This document shows, one piece after another, positions 36,148-45,238 of a stretch of 64,000 nt of DNA (the first letter of the stretch is position 1; the number at the start of each line of letters is the position of its first letter). Position numbers and translations under genes: made by a program. Location: contig DQPL01000122.1 in assembly GCA_015664885.1 (NCBI GenBank), positions 62,001 through 126,000 on the forward strand, written 5' to 3'. The stretch is from Gemmatimonadota bacterium (lineage in GTDB: Bacteria > Gemmatimonadota > Gemmatimonadetes > Longimicrobiales > Gaopeijiaceae). Under the pieces are notes generated by a model, which was given only the letters and a program-made list of their open reading frames with translations, was not told where the DNA came from and did not search any database.

Positions 36148-37575
36148 TCACAGCCCGAAGCCCCACTGGTTGTGCCGCATCATGATGGGATTCTTTGCTT
36201 CCATCACGAAGCGGGAGGTGATCTCGTCGATCGAGTTGGTCCGAGTCTGCCGCATGACCATGCGAAACTCGGCCATGATCAGATCGATGACCTTCTCGAC
36301 CCCGTCCTCGCCAAACGCGCCGAGTCCCCACACATAGGGACGCCCGATTCCGACTGCGTCGGCGCCCAGCGCCATGGCCTTGAAGACGTCGGTCCCGCGA
36401 CGGACCCCACTGTCGATCATGACGGGGACCCGTCCTCGTACCGCTGCGACGACTTCAGGCAAGGCGTCGATCGTCGACCACATACTGTTCACCGCGCGCC
36501 CACCGTGGTTGGACACGTAGATCGCGTCGGCGCCGTGTTCGACCGCCAGCTCTGCCTCCTCTGCGGTGACGATGCCCTTCAGCACGAGGTTCATGTCACT
36601 CGCGTCCTTGAGCCGCTTGACATAGTCCCATGTGTAGGGAGGACGCTCGCCGGAGGTCCCCTCGAGCCCACGGTTCATGGGCCGCTGGTAGCCCTGCTGA
36701 TGATTGTGGCAGCTCTGGCAGAGCTGGAAGTCCATGCCCTCGCCAACGAGAGACCGGCGGTTCAGCTCGCGGTTGCTTCCGCCCAACAGGTCGATGGTCC
36801 ACACCAATGTGGGGCAACCCGCGCTCGCCACACGGGAGATAAGCCGCTGGTTACGGTTCCAGTCGGGCGTCGTGTAGATCTGGAACCAGTGCGGCTCGCC
36901 CCGCGCCTCCGCAATCTCGTCATACGAGTTCGAGCTCACATGCGACTGGAGCTGCAGCACGCCCCTGCGTCGAGCTGCCCGCCCGGCGCCCGCCTCCCCC
37001 TGCGTGTGGTAGGCCTGTAGGGCCGCCACCGGGCAGAGGAACAGCGGTGCATCGAAGCGCTGTCCGAGAATGTCTATCGAGGTGTCGAACCCGGTTGGGG
37101 CTGAGGAGGGGAGCCGTCGGGGACGGAGCATCAGACGCTGGAATCCCTCCCTGTTCGCGACCCGGGTCTCGAAGTCGTCGACGCCCATATGCAGGTAGTC
37201 CCAGTGCTGGGCCAGGCTGTTCTCATGGAGCACGCTCTCGAAGTCCCACACGTTGGTCGCATCGTCGGGGGATGTCACGAGGCTCCCCGTCAACTGTTCT
37301 TCCTGGGCTTGTTGCGGAGGGAGCTGCTGGGTAGGAATTTCCTGGAGGGCGCGGCTCTCGCGGACGTAGTCCGATAGCACCGGCTCGCCGCAGTTGACGC
37401 AGGGGACCGGTGGCGGTGTGTGGGTCGGTACTTCGGCCGCGACGGGCTCCAGCCAGCTCGGCGGTACGGCGGAGTAGGCCAGGGCCGCCAGCGGACTCGC
37501 GGCCAGGAACTGGAAGAACCTGCGCCGACTTGTCCCCTGATCCGGGAGAGACGTTGGCGATCCCTTCTGTGTCAT
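36148..37575 (-). CDS. Tat-exported FMN-dependent alpha-hydroxy-acid dehydrogenase
   Basis: A 475-residue flavoenzyme. The start at ATG 37575 gives a twin-arginine signal (SRRRFFQFLAASPLAALAY). The TIM barrel has the FMN-family motifs: LFLCPVAAL, HWFQIYTT, LVLKGIVTAEEAELAVEHGA, the catalytic ISxHGG region as YVSNHGGRAVN, and IDSGVRRGTDVFKAMALGA. The family oxidises L-lactate, glycolate or mandelate. Two Cys pairs are unusual: CVNCGEP in the N-terminal linker and CQSCHNH in the loop before the active-site strand. CQSCH fits the CXXCH covalent-haem motif, which together with Tat export would suggest a periplasmic flavocytochrome. A structural role for these cysteines is equally possible. Confidence 0.82.
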   Translation of the reverse strand: MTQKGSPTSLPDQGTSRRRFFQFLAASPLAALAYSAVPPSWLEPVAAEVPTHTPPPVPCVNCGEPVLSDYVRESRALQEIPTQQLPPQQAQEEQLTGSLVTSPDDATNVWDFESVLHENSLAQHWDYLHMGVDDFETRVANREGFQRLMLRPRRLPSSAPTGFDTSIDILGQRFDAPLFLCPVAALQAYHTQGEAGAGRAARRRGVLQLQSHVSSNSYDEIAEARGEPHWFQIYTTPDWNRNQRLISRVASAGCPTLVWTIDLLGGSNRELNRRSLVGEGMDFQLCQSCHNHQQGYQRPMNRGLEGTSGERPPYTWDYVKRLKDASDMNLVLKGIVTAEEAELAVEHGADAIYVSNHGGRAVNSMWSTIDALPEVVAAVRGRVPVMIDSGVRRGTDVFKAMALGADAVGIGRPYVWGLGAFGEDGVEKVIDLIMAEFRMVMRQTRTNSIDEITSRFVMEAKNPIMMRHNQWGFGL

Positions 37576-37982
37576 GTCCGGTCTCCTCGAGTGCGCGAGC
37601 CGTATGCCCACCGGCTTCGTTCCGAAAGTGGAGGCGGGCTGCTAGCGGTGCAACATGCGGTCGCGCTGAGCTCGTGGCCCCTCATCTTACACGCCAGACA
37701 AGAGCGGCAGATGCTCCGTGTGGGGTGGGTCGCTTCGACCTCGGCGGTTCCGAGCGAGTGTGGGGGAGGAGACGTGTTGTCGGAGGAGCCGCGACTTGTC
37801 CGCCTTGGCCCGCGGCACGTGCTTTTTTGTGCGCCGGGACTCACGGGCGAAGCCGTCGCTTCGTCTGCTGGCCTCGTCGGGGCGATCAATCGACTCGGTC
37901 AAGAGACGTAGTTATGGCATCGTGGTGTGAAAGAGGAGGAGTGGTGGGGTCCGTGCCTCCCGCGGTGGAATAAGCCGCGGCC
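37576..37982. other. Intergenic region without a recognisable gene
   Basis: About 400 bases between divergent genes. Short open frames run in several directions but none has a family motif, signal peptide or good ribosome-binding site. It should hold the promoters for the Tat-exported dehydrogenase and for the broken sugar dehydrogenase. I see no clear -35/-10 pair or repeat. Confidence 0.5.
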
Positions 37983-39066
37983 GTGCTCACGCTGGCCGCG
38001 CTTCTCGGCGCGCCCTCAGGGGCCGCCGGCCAGGAGATCCCCGACTCCGCGATCGTCACTGTCATCGCACAAGGCCTCCAGACCGTGCGGGCCCTGGCTG
38101 AGGCGCCCGACGGGTGCCTCAGCGTGACGGAGCACGGGGGCCTCGTTCGCACGATCGTGGAAGGCGAGCTCGCCCACGAGCCGTGGCCAGAGCTCGCAGT
38201 GCACGAAGTCCTGGGAGACGAAGCCGGGCTGATGGGGGTCGCCATCGACCCCGACTTTGCTTCGAACGGGTTCGTCTACCTGTGCTACTCGATGGAAACG
38301 GCACCGAGGACTGTCGTGAACCGCGTGGTTCGAATGCGGGACTCCAGCGGCGTCGGCGTGGAGGAAACGGTGCTTTTGGACTCCATGCCCGGCGGCTCCT
38401 ATCACGACGGATATGCGCTCGCATTCGGTCCAGACGGCTTGGTCTACGTCTCGACTGGGGACGCGTACGACCGGTCGACTCCCCAAGATCTCTCGTCGGC
38501 CGGAGGGAAGATCCTTCGCATCGACCGGGACGACATGTCTCCCTCGGACAACCCGTTTCCAGACTCTCTGGTGTGGGCGCTCGGGCTGCGGAACCCGCAA
38601 GGCTTCGGTTGGGACCCTGAGAGCGGGCTCATGTTCGCCACGGACCACGGACCACGGCACGAACGACATCAACGAGATCAACGTGATTACGCGCGGTGGA
38701 AACTACGGTTGGCCTGTGGTCTCCACGGAGCACCAAGTTCCGGAGTACCGGTCACCGCTTCTCGTGCACGATGTGCCGCCGGCCGGGCTGACCTTCGTGG
38801 TCGGCGATCGCTATCCAGAACTCAGCGGAAATCTGATCTTCGCCGGACTGGGCGAGGGGTCGTTGACCAGGGTCGTGCTCACGGAAGGCTCAGATCCGCG
38901 TGTGCTGAGGATCCAGCCGCTGCTGGGCTCTGAATTCGGGAGGATCCGCACGGTCATCCAGGGCGCTGACGGCTACCTGTACTTCGCGACCAGCAATCGT
39001 GATGGGCGGGGAGATCCTGGTCCGGCCGACGACCGGGCCTTTCGGGTTAGCTCGTTCGTGTATTGA
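37983..39066 (+). pseudogene. PQQ-type sorbosone/aldose dehydrogenase, frameshifted by a 7-bp duplication
   Basis: GTG 37983 opens a signal peptide (LTLAALLGAPSGAAGQ) and a soluble glucose/sorbosone dehydrogenase beta-propeller: LAEAPDGCLSVTEHGGLVR, GLMGVAIDPDFASNGFVYL and LGLRNPQGFGWDP. At 38640-38653 the heptamer ACGGACC occurs twice in tandem and the frame is lost after MFATDHG. The expected continuation, NDINEINVITRGGNYGWPVV to a C-terminal DDRAFRVSSFVY, is in the +1-shifted frame and ends at 39066. Removing one heptamer restores ATDHGTNDINEINV exactly. The intact enzyme would oxidise sugars in the periplasm. Confidence 0.85.
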
Positions 39067-39271
39067 GGCCCTGATCCAGTGGCTCCGCGATTCTCTGGTC
39101 GACGCCTCCGACCCTGAAGTCGGAGTGGAGGAGCCACACGTGGTCCTCGTTCTCAACTGGTTCGAAGAGCTGAAGCAGCGCGTCGGGAACTGAAGGCCTA
39201 GATCGTCGGGCTCGCGTCTGCGGAAGGAGTGCGGATCGTCGCACCCCCCGCACGGAGCCCATCCCAAAGAG

Positions 39272-39586
39272 CTAAGCCAGCCCCGTCCCCCAGGCAGTCA
39301 ATACCAACGCCACCACGACTGCCACCCAAACCGCAGGGTGAGCCCACACCGGCCGTAGCTCGCGCTTCACCTCCTTGAGGCGATTGTTGTTCAGCGCGAT
39401 GGCCATGTGGCCCTCTTCATCTTTGTGACCACTCACGAGGCGCGCGGACAGGAGCTCGTTGACAGCCTTCTGGTACTTCTCGGGCTGTTGCGAGAAGCCG
39501 GGGATGCTTCCCGGGCGTGTATACTGTCCGTCGTTCGCCTCGTACTGGCGCGAGAGCTCACGGAGAATGGCTTTCTTTGGGGACAT
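39272..39586 (-). CDS. Small protein with C-terminal membrane anchor
   Basis: A 104-residue protein of unknown family. The N-terminal 75 residues look like a small winged-helix-style domain (KKAILRELSRQYEAND, KYQKAVNELLSARLVSG, EEGHMAIALNNNRLKEVKREL), and the C terminus is one membrane segment (AVWVAVVVALVLTAWGTGLA). This layout suggests a tail-anchored regulator, but that is a guess. It is separated by about 200 bases of unassigned DNA from the broken dehydrogenase and diverges from the RNA candidate. Confidence 0.55.
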   Translation of the reverse strand: MSPKKAILRELSRQYEANDGQYTRPGSIPGFSQQPEKYQKAVNELLSARLVSGHKDEEGHMAIALNNNRLKEVKRELRPVWAHPAVWVAVVVALVLTAWGTGLA

Positions 39587-39656
39587 CCTAATCTCGATCT
39601 CGTTCTAAAAACGGCTGTAACTTCCGTTCAGTGGACACTACTATACGGAAGAAAGG

Positions 39657-39845
39657 GTTCCGGAGTTTGAGACCATGAGACGCTGCGGAACTACGGAGAG
39701 TTGGACTGTTGGCTGGGCGACTCGGAGCAGTGGCGCGCAGCCCACTGGCGTGAGTTTCGGCACGTCACAGTGCCCGCATAAATATGAGGTCCGTAAGGCG
39801 TTGGAGGGGAACGCGTTAGATGGCCCGTTTCAGGCCCCCTTTTTC
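39657..39845 (+). ncRNA. Candidate 6S-like structured RNA
   Basis: A gene-free stretch of about 190 bases that folds back along its length. Pairs run inward as GTTCC 39657-39661 with GGAAC 39808-39812; GACGC 39679-39683 with GCGTT 39798-39802; GCGGA 39685-39689 with TCCGT 39790-39794; a 15/18-base central bubble; ACTGT 39705-39709 with ACAGT 39767-39771; ACTC 39720-39723 with GAGT 39752-39755; and CAGTGG 39728-39733 with CCACTG 39742-39747. A TACTAT -10-like element lies at 39639 and a T-run terminator follows. Length, long bulged rod and central bubble fit 6S RNA. Confidence 0.5.
39806..39845 (+). terminator. Intrinsic terminator after the structured RNA candidate
   Basis: GGGG plus AACG (39806-39813) can pair with CGTT (39827-39830) and CCCC (39835-39838), and alternatively GGCC (39822-39825) pairs with GGCC (39833-39836). 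Five or more T bases follow directly. It closes the RNA region and separates it from the TonB receptor gene downstream. Confidence 0.6.
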
Positions 39846-39952
39846 GCTTTATATGTTTTTTGCAGATCGTCCCTCTTTGTGACAATTTCCGGCACGATTT
39901 GCGGGGCACCACACCGGGATCGATGAACTTCCTTGTATGGAGGGACCTTCGT

Positions 39953-42760
39953 ATGCGATGTAGCAACAGCCTCAAATGGCTTGCCGCCTTTGCCGCTTTG
40001 GCAGTCGGTACAGCCGATCTCGCCGCTCAGTCCAGTGCGACCCTGATGGGGCGCATCACGGACGAGACCGGCGCTGCAGTCTCCGGCGCCCAGATTGTCA
40101 TCACCAACCAGGTGACAGGCACTCAGAATGGGGGCTTGTCACAAGCTGATGGCCGCTACTCCGTTGCCGGTCTTCGCGCGGGCGGCCCCTACCTGGTGTA
40201 CGTGCGCATGATCGGGTTCGGTCGCCATGCGGTCGACGACATCACGTTGGCAGCTGGTCAGTCGATGTCGCTGGACTTCCGCCTCAGCCAAGAGGCCATC
40301 GCGATCGACGCGCTCGAGGTCTTCGCGACGCGCGCGATTGAGCGAAAGACCCCGGTGGCATTCTCCAACGTCAGTAAGGTCCAGATCCAGAACCAGCTCG
40401 GTTCGCGCGATCTGCCCTTGGTGCTCAACGTGACGCCCAGCGTGTATGCTACGGCGCAGGGTGGTGGCGCGGGTGACGCGCGCATCAACGTGCGTGGCTT
40501 CAGCCAGCGTAATGTCGCCGTGATGATCAACGGCGTGCCCGTCAACGACATTGAGAACGGCTGGGTCTACTGGTCGAACTGGGACGGCCTCGGCGACGCC
40601 TCCACCAGCATCCAGCTCCAGCGCGGCCTCTCGGCGGTGAACCTGGCTACGCCATCGATCGGTGGCACGCTCAACGTCATCACCGATCCTTCGGCGCAAT
40701 CCGGCAGCTTCTCCTACAAGCAGGAAGTTGGTCTCGGCGACCTCGATGACGGTAGCTGGGGCCTTGGTCGCAACCTGCTGAAAGAGACCTTCATCGTGAA
40801 CTCGGGGGAGCACAATGGCTTCGCCGTGACGGCGTCCGTGGTGCGCAAGACGGGTAGTGGAGTCTTCCGCGGCTTCACGAACGGTGACGCCACCTGGACT
40901 GACGCCTGGTCCTACTACCTGGCCACGTCCTATCAGATCAACGCGCGCAACCGACTCGAGTTCTACGCGGTGGGCGCGCCGCAGCGGCACGGGCAGAACC
41001 TGTACAAGCTGAACATCGGCACGATCGATCAGGACTTTGCTCGCTCGCTGGACGACTACGACCCGGCGGCTCTGGGCAAGTTTGCGGTAGAGGGTGGCCG
41101 GCGAGGCAGCCCGAACGTCGGGCCGGTTAGTTCCTCTTATACAGCCCAGCAGTTTGCCAGCACGGGCCCTGATGGTGGCGGCCTGTTCGACCGCCACGAC
41201 CCGAACTTCATCAACGAGCGGGAAAACTATTTCCACAAGCCGCAGGTCAACCTGAATTGGTACTCCTACTTCGGGAACGGCCTCACACTGACGACCGTCA
41301 GCTACTACTCCGGTGGTAACGGTGGCGGCACGGGTACCTACGGCTCGCTCGGGTGGGACTACACGTACACGCAGCGCTTCGCGGATTGGGACGCGACCAT
41401 CGCGCGCAATGTCGCGAACGGCGCCGGCGGCTCGCGCGGCATTCTGCGCAACTCGGTGAACAACCAGTGGACCATCGGTGCAATCTCGAAGCTGCGGAAG
41501 GACTTCCAGTCGGGCTTCACGGGTGAGATCGGCGTCGATTGGCGCACGGCCAACATCGAGCACTACCGCGAGGTGCGGGATCTGCTCGGCGGCTCCTTCT
41601 ACGACGACTGCGGCCGCGGCTGCAGCTCCGACTTCTGGAGCGGGAACGACGGCCAGCGCGGCCTGGGCGACAAGATCGCCTACTTCAACCAGAACGACGT
41701 CAGCTGGCTCGGCGCCTACGTCCAGGGAGAGAAGACTTCCGTGGACGGATCGCTCTACGGCATGGTCGGTTTGTCCCAGAACTCGTACACGTTCGAGGAC
41801 TTCTTCGCTCGCGACCCCGCGACGGGCCAGCCGCTCGTGCTCGAGAGCGGCAACATCGCCGGCCTGCAGGTCAAGGGTGGGGCCGTGCGTAACGTGACCA
41901 ACGAATGGTCGCTGTTCGGGAACGCCGGCTACGTGTCGAAGGTTCCGATCTTCGACGCCGTTATCGACGACAACAACGGCGTCATCAACGCGAACCCGAA
42001 GAACGAGAAGTTCCTCTCGTTCGAAGGTGGCGTACAGTATCGGTCGATGGACCGAGGTGTTTCGTTCGACGCGAACTTTTACTACACGAAGTGGAACGAC
42101 CGGACCTACAACCTCTTCGTCCGGAACCTCGAGGGTGACGGCCGCGACGGGCTCGTGAACCTGCTGGGCGTGAACGCGGTCCACATGGGCATTGAGACCC
42201 AGGCAGCGATTCAGGCGTCGGACATGCTACGCTTCGACGTCGCGCTGTCCGTAGGGAACTGGAAGTATCTGAACGACGTCCAGGGCACTTACAAGCCGGA
42301 CGACCAGGCGAGTGAGACCGAGACGCTCGACTTCTACATCAAGGATCTGAAGGTCGCCGACGCGCCGCAGACTCAGCTTGCCGTCAGCGCGTCGCTGTTC
42401 CCGGTGGACGGCATGTACCTCTCGCTGGTCTCCAAGCTCTATGGGAACCACTACGCGGCGTTTGATCCGTTCAGTCGTCAGGACGCGTCTGATCGGGCCC
42501 AGTCCTGGCAAGCGCCAGGTTATGGGACGTTCGACCTGCACGCTTCCTACCGCCTCGGTAACGTACTTCCGGGCGCGGGAGACGTTCGTGTTTTCCTGAA
42601 CGTGTACAACCTGACCGACAACGTTTACGTGCAGGACGCGGTCGACGATTCGCGCTTCAACGCTTACCGGGACAACGGCGGACACGACGCGGATTCCGCT
42701 GAGGTCTTCCTCGGGTATCCGCGCAACATCAACCTCGGCTTCCAATTCAACTTCCGGTAG
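39953..42760 (+). CDS. Large TonB-dependent receptor with carboxypeptidase-like N-terminal extension
   Basis: A 935-residue receptor. ATG 39953 follows GGAGGG and opens a signal peptide (LKWLAAFAALAVGTADLAAQ). An Ig-like carboxypeptidase regulatory domain (ATLMGRITDETGAAVSGAQI, about 25-110) comes first, then the plug (LGSRDLPLVLNVTPSVYAT, INVRGFSQRNVAVMINGVPV, LQRGLSAVNLATPSIGGTLN), then the barrel, ending NLGFQFNFR. This is the SusC-like or oligosaccharide/peptide-uptake layout. No SusD partner is adjacent. Its codon use is notably uniform and it has a strong UUCG-loop terminator, so it is probably highly expressed. Confidence 0.9.
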   Translation: MRCSNSLKWLAAFAALAVGTADLAAQSSATLMGRITDETGAAVSGAQIVITNQVTGTQNGGLSQADGRYSVAGLRAGGPYLVYVRMIGFGRHAVDDITLAAGQSMSLDFRLSQEAIAIDALEVFATRAIERKTPVAFSNVSKVQIQNQLGSRDLPLVLNVTPSVYATAQGGGAGDARINVRGFSQRNVAVMINGVPVNDIENGWVYWSNWDGLGDASTSIQLQRGLSAVNLATPSIGGTLNVITDPSAQSGSFSYKQEVGLGDLDDGSWGLGRNLLKETFIVNSGEHNGFAVTASVVRKTGSGVFRGFTNGDATWTDAWSYYLATSYQINARNRLEFYAVGAPQRHGQNLYKLNIGTIDQDFARSLDDYDPAALGKFAVEGGRRGSPNVGPVSSSYTAQQFASTGPDGGGLFDRHDPNFINERENYFHKPQVNLNWYSYFGNGLTLTTVSYYSGGNGGGTGTYGSLGWDYTYTQRFADWDATIARNVANGAGGSRGILRNSVNNQWTIGAISKLRKDFQSGFTGEIGVDWRTANIEHYREVRDLLGGSFYDDCGRGCSSDFWSGNDGQRGLGDKIAYFNQNDVSWLGAYVQGEKTSVDGSLYGMVGLSQNSYTFEDFFARDPATGQPLVLESGNIAGLQVKGGAVRNVTNEWSLFGNAGYVSKVPIFDAVIDDNNGVINANPKNEKFLSFEGGVQYRSMDRGVSFDANFYYTKWNDRTYNLFVRNLEGDGRDGLVNLLGVNAVHMGIETQAAIQASDMLRFDVALSVGNWKYLNDVQGTYKPDDQASETETLDFYIKDLKVADAPQTQLAVSASLFPVDGMYLSLVSKLYGNHYAAFDPFSRQDASDRAQSWQAPGYGTFDLHASYRLGNVLPGAGDVRVFLNVYNLTDNVYVQDAVDDSRFNAYRDNGGHDADSAEVFLGYPRNINLGFQFNFR

Positions 42761-42799
42761 GTTGACCATGGGCGCACCAGCGCCCTAGCGCAGTCGGTT

Positions 42800-42827
42800 G
42801 GCCCCGTCACCTTCGGGTGGCGGGGCC
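42800..42827 (+). terminator. Perfect 12-bp hairpin with TTCG loop after the TonB receptor
   Basis: GGCCCCGTCACC (42800-42811) pairs along its whole length with GGTGGCGGGGCC (42816-42827) across a TTCG tetraloop. Only TT follows, so release may rely on stem strength. It lies 40 bases after the receptor stop and 21 bases before the next ATG. Confidence 0.75.
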
Positions 42828-42848
42828 TTCCCTGTGCTGGCGGATGCC

Positions 42849-43622
42849 ATGACTCACGACATCACGACCATCCTCATTCTGTTTGGCGTCGGCCTGGTTG
42901 CTGGCACCATCAATGTGATCGCCGGCGGGGGATCGATGATCACGCTCCCGGTGCTGATTCTGCTCGGATTGCCGCCCAATGTTGCGAACGGCACGAACCG
43001 GGTCGTGATCCTCGTACAGAACACGGGTGCCACATGGAGCTTCCACAGACTTGGGCTGGCCTCGGTCCCGTGGCTTCGACTCGCGTTGGCCCCCGCGCTG
43101 GTCGGTGTCGCCTTTGGTACCTGGGCCGCAGTGCACGTCGGCGACCTGGCGTTTCAGAGGATCCTGGCTCTGGTCCTCGTCCTGGCAGCGGGCTGGATTT
43201 TCTGGCACCCCACGGACTCGGTCGCTGACGCGAAGATGTTTCCACCCGAGGGCACGGAGCCCTTGCTCCTGAGACTGATCTTCTGCGGCGTGGGTTTCTA
43301 CGGTGTGGGTTTCTACGGCGGATTCATTCAGGCGGGACTGGGATTCATCACGCTCGCCGTGACCTCGTCTTACGGTTTGGACCTCATCCGTTCCAACGTG
43401 GTGAAGGTCTCACTCGTCTTGATGTTCACGCCGCTCGCGCTCGCCATATTCGCATACAACGGACGCGTGGACTGGGCGACGGGCTTCCTGCTCGCGGCGG
43501 GCACCTTCGTCGGCGCGCTCGTCGGAGTGCGGCTGCAGGTGCTCAAGGGCCAGAGGTGGGTACGGGGCGTGCTGACCGTGGTCGTCGTGGCCTTCGCGGT
43601 CCGCCTACTCATCGGCGGGTGA
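42849..43622 (+). CDS. TSUP (TauE/SafE) family permease
   Basis: A 257-residue membrane protein with about eight hydrophobic segments arranged as two repeats. The first begins GVGLVAGTINVIAGGGSMITLPVLI, with the Gly-rich GxxAGxxxxxxGxGG-type signature of the TSUP family, and the second contains YGGFIQAGLGFITLA, the mirrored signature. Family members export sulfite, sulfoacetate or similar anions. The substrate cannot be told here. The start is ATG 42849. An earlier in-frame ATG at 42798 would translate the terminator hairpin. Confidence 0.8.
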   Translation: MTHDITTILILFGVGLVAGTINVIAGGGSMITLPVLILLGLPPNVANGTNRVVILVQNTGATWSFHRLGLASVPWLRLALAPALVGVAFGTWAAVHVGDLAFQRILALVLVLAAGWIFWHPTDSVADAKMFPPEGTEPLLLRLIFCGVGFYGVGFYGGFIQAGLGFITLAVTSSYGLDLIRSNVVKVSLVLMFTPLALAIFAYNGRVDWATGFLLAAGTFVGALVGVRLQVLKGQRWVRGVLTVVVVAFAVRLLIGG

Positions 43623-43629
43623 AATACGT

Positions 43630-43669
43630 GGGGGAGCGCCGTTTCCGACGCCCCCCGTAAGCCGCTTAC
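43630..43669. terminator. GC-rich hairpins between convergent genes
   Basis: GGGGG 43630-43634 and GCG 43636-43638 pair with CGC 43649-43651 and CCCCC 43652-43656. A second small hairpin is formed by CGTAAG and CTTACG around 43656-43670. They fill the gap between the convergent TSUP and ahcY genes and could end transcription from either side, although neither has a T run. Confidence 0.5.
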
Positions 43670-43701
43670 GTGGCGGCGATGCTTCCAAGGCCTGGCCGCC
43701 G

Positions 43702-45180
43702 CTAGTACCGGTAGTACTCGGGCTTGTAAGGGCCTTCCTTGGGCACGTTGATGTATGCCGCCTGTTCGTCGGTGAGCACGCTCAGCTTCGCCCCCAGCTT
43801 GTCGAGGTGCAGCCTCGCGACTTTCTCGTCGAGGTGCTTGGGCAGCACATACACCTTCTTCTCGTAGCTCTCGTTGTGCGCCAGCTCGATCTGCGCGATG
43901 ACCTGATTGGTGAAGCTGGCGGACATCACGAAGCTCGGGTGGCCAGTCGCACAGCCCAGGTTCATCAAGCGACCCTCAGCGAGGATCAAAACGGAGTGTC
44001 CGTCCTGGAAGGTCCACTCGTGGTACTGCGGCTTGATCTCCTTTTTTTCTATCCCGGGGAACTTCTCGAGACCCGCCATGTCGATCTCGTTGTCGAAGTG
44101 CCCGATGTTCGCGACAATGGCCTTGTCCTTCATTTGGGCCATATGCTCGGCCGTGATGATGTCGCGGTTTCCCGTGGCACTAATGAACACGTCGGCGGTG
44201 CCGAGCACGTCCTCCAAGGTCTGCACGGAGTAGCCCTCCATCGTCGCCTGCAGCGCGCAGATCGGGTCGACCTCCGCGATGGTGACTCGCGCGCCCTGCG
44301 CCTTGAGCGCCTGAGCGCACCCCTTGCCGACGTCACCGTACCCGATCACCATCGCCGACTTTCCCGAGAGCATGACGTCAGTTGCCCGGTTGAGGCCGTC
44401 GATCACCGAGTGACGGCACCCATATAGGTTGTCGAACTTCGACTTCGTGACCGAGTCGTTGACGTTGATCGCGGGAAAGAGAAGCGTCCCAGCCTCCTCC
44501 ATCTCGTACAAACGGTGCACGCCGGTAGTGGTCTCCTCGGAGACGCCACGCACCGTCGATGCGATACGCTCCCACTTGCCCGGATCGTCGGACAGGGTCG
44601 TACGCAGTAGCTCGAGAATCACTCCCCACTCGGCGGGATCGGAGTCGACGTCGAACGCCGGAACGTTGTCTACGGTGCCGTACTCCGAGCCTTTGTGCAG
44701 CAGTAGAGTCGCGTCACCGCCGTCATCCACGATGAGGTCTGGACCCGAACCGTCGGGCCACGTGAGCATCTGGTCGGTGCACCACCAATACTCTTCGAGC
44801 GTCTCACCCTTCCAGGCGAATACTGGCACGCCACTGGGAGCCTCAGGTGTTCCATCGCGTCCGACCACGATGGCGGAGGCCGCGTGGTCCTGTGTCGAAA
44901 AGATGTTGCACGACGCCCAGCGAACGTCGGCCCCGAGGTCCACGAGGGTCTCGATGAGTACCGCGGTCTGCACCGTCATGTGCAGCGATCCGGCGACCTT
45001 GAGTCCCGCGAGCGACTGTTGCGGGCCGTACTCGGCACGAGCCGCCATGAGGCCGGGCATCTCGTGCTCGGCCAGGCGTATCTCGCTGCGTCCCCACTCC
45101 GCGAGCGAGATATCCTTCACTTTGAAAGCAGGCCGAACGGCACCTTCCTTTTGCTCGGGCAGAACTGCGGTATAAGTCAT
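43702..45180 (-). CDS. ahcY: S-adenosylhomocysteine hydrolase
   Basis: A 492-residue enzyme that splits SAH into homocysteine and adenosine. Family hallmarks are [17 protein letters not shown] at the start, the NAD-binding [17 protein letters not shown] near 270, [32 protein letters not shown], and the invariant C-terminal lysine-tyrosine end (YKPEYYRY) that reaches the partner subunit's NAD. It is preceded 58 bases upstream by an ArsR-methyltransferase gene in the same direction, behind GAGAGGA. It returns homocysteine to the MetH/fusion enzymes encoded at 19.5-25 kb. Confidence 0.97.
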   Translation of the reverse strand: MTYTAVLPEQKEGAVRPAFKVKDISLAEWGRSEIRLAEHEMPGLMAARAEYGPQQSLAGLKVAGSLHMTVQTAVLIETLVDLGADVRWASCNIFSTQDHAASAIVVGRDGTPEAPSGVPVFAWKGETLEEYWWCTDQMLTWPDGSGPDLIVDDGGDATLLLHKGSEYGTVDNVPAFDVDSDPAEWGVILELLRTTLSDDPGKWERIASTVRGVSEETTTGVHRLYEMEEAGTLLFPAINVNDSVTKSKFDNLYGCRHSVIDGLNRATDVMLSGKSAMVIGYGDVGKGCAQALKAQGARVTIAEVDPICALQATMEGYSVQTLEDVLGTADVFISATGNRDIITAEHMAQMKDKAIVANIGHFDNEIDMAGLEKFPGIEKKEIKPQYHEWTFQDGHSVLILAEGRLMNLGCATGHPSFVMSASFTNQVIAQIELAHNESYEKKVYVLPKHLDEKVARLHLDKLGAKLSVLTDEQAAYINVPKEGPYKPEYYRY

Positions 45181-45238
45181 GGATTCCTCTCAGCTAGGTA
45201 GGTCATTCAAGGGAAGAGTGTCGGATGAAGTGGCCGAG

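Noticed and set aside
37410-37973. Plus-strand open frame of 187 codons over the divergent promoter region
   Set aside because: It overlaps the start of the Tat-exported dehydrogenase on the other strand and has no motif or signal.
45181-45238. SAH riboswitch in front of ahcY
   Set aside because: Only 58 bases separate ahcY from the upstream gene, with no SAH-aptamer core; control more likely acts at the operon start.
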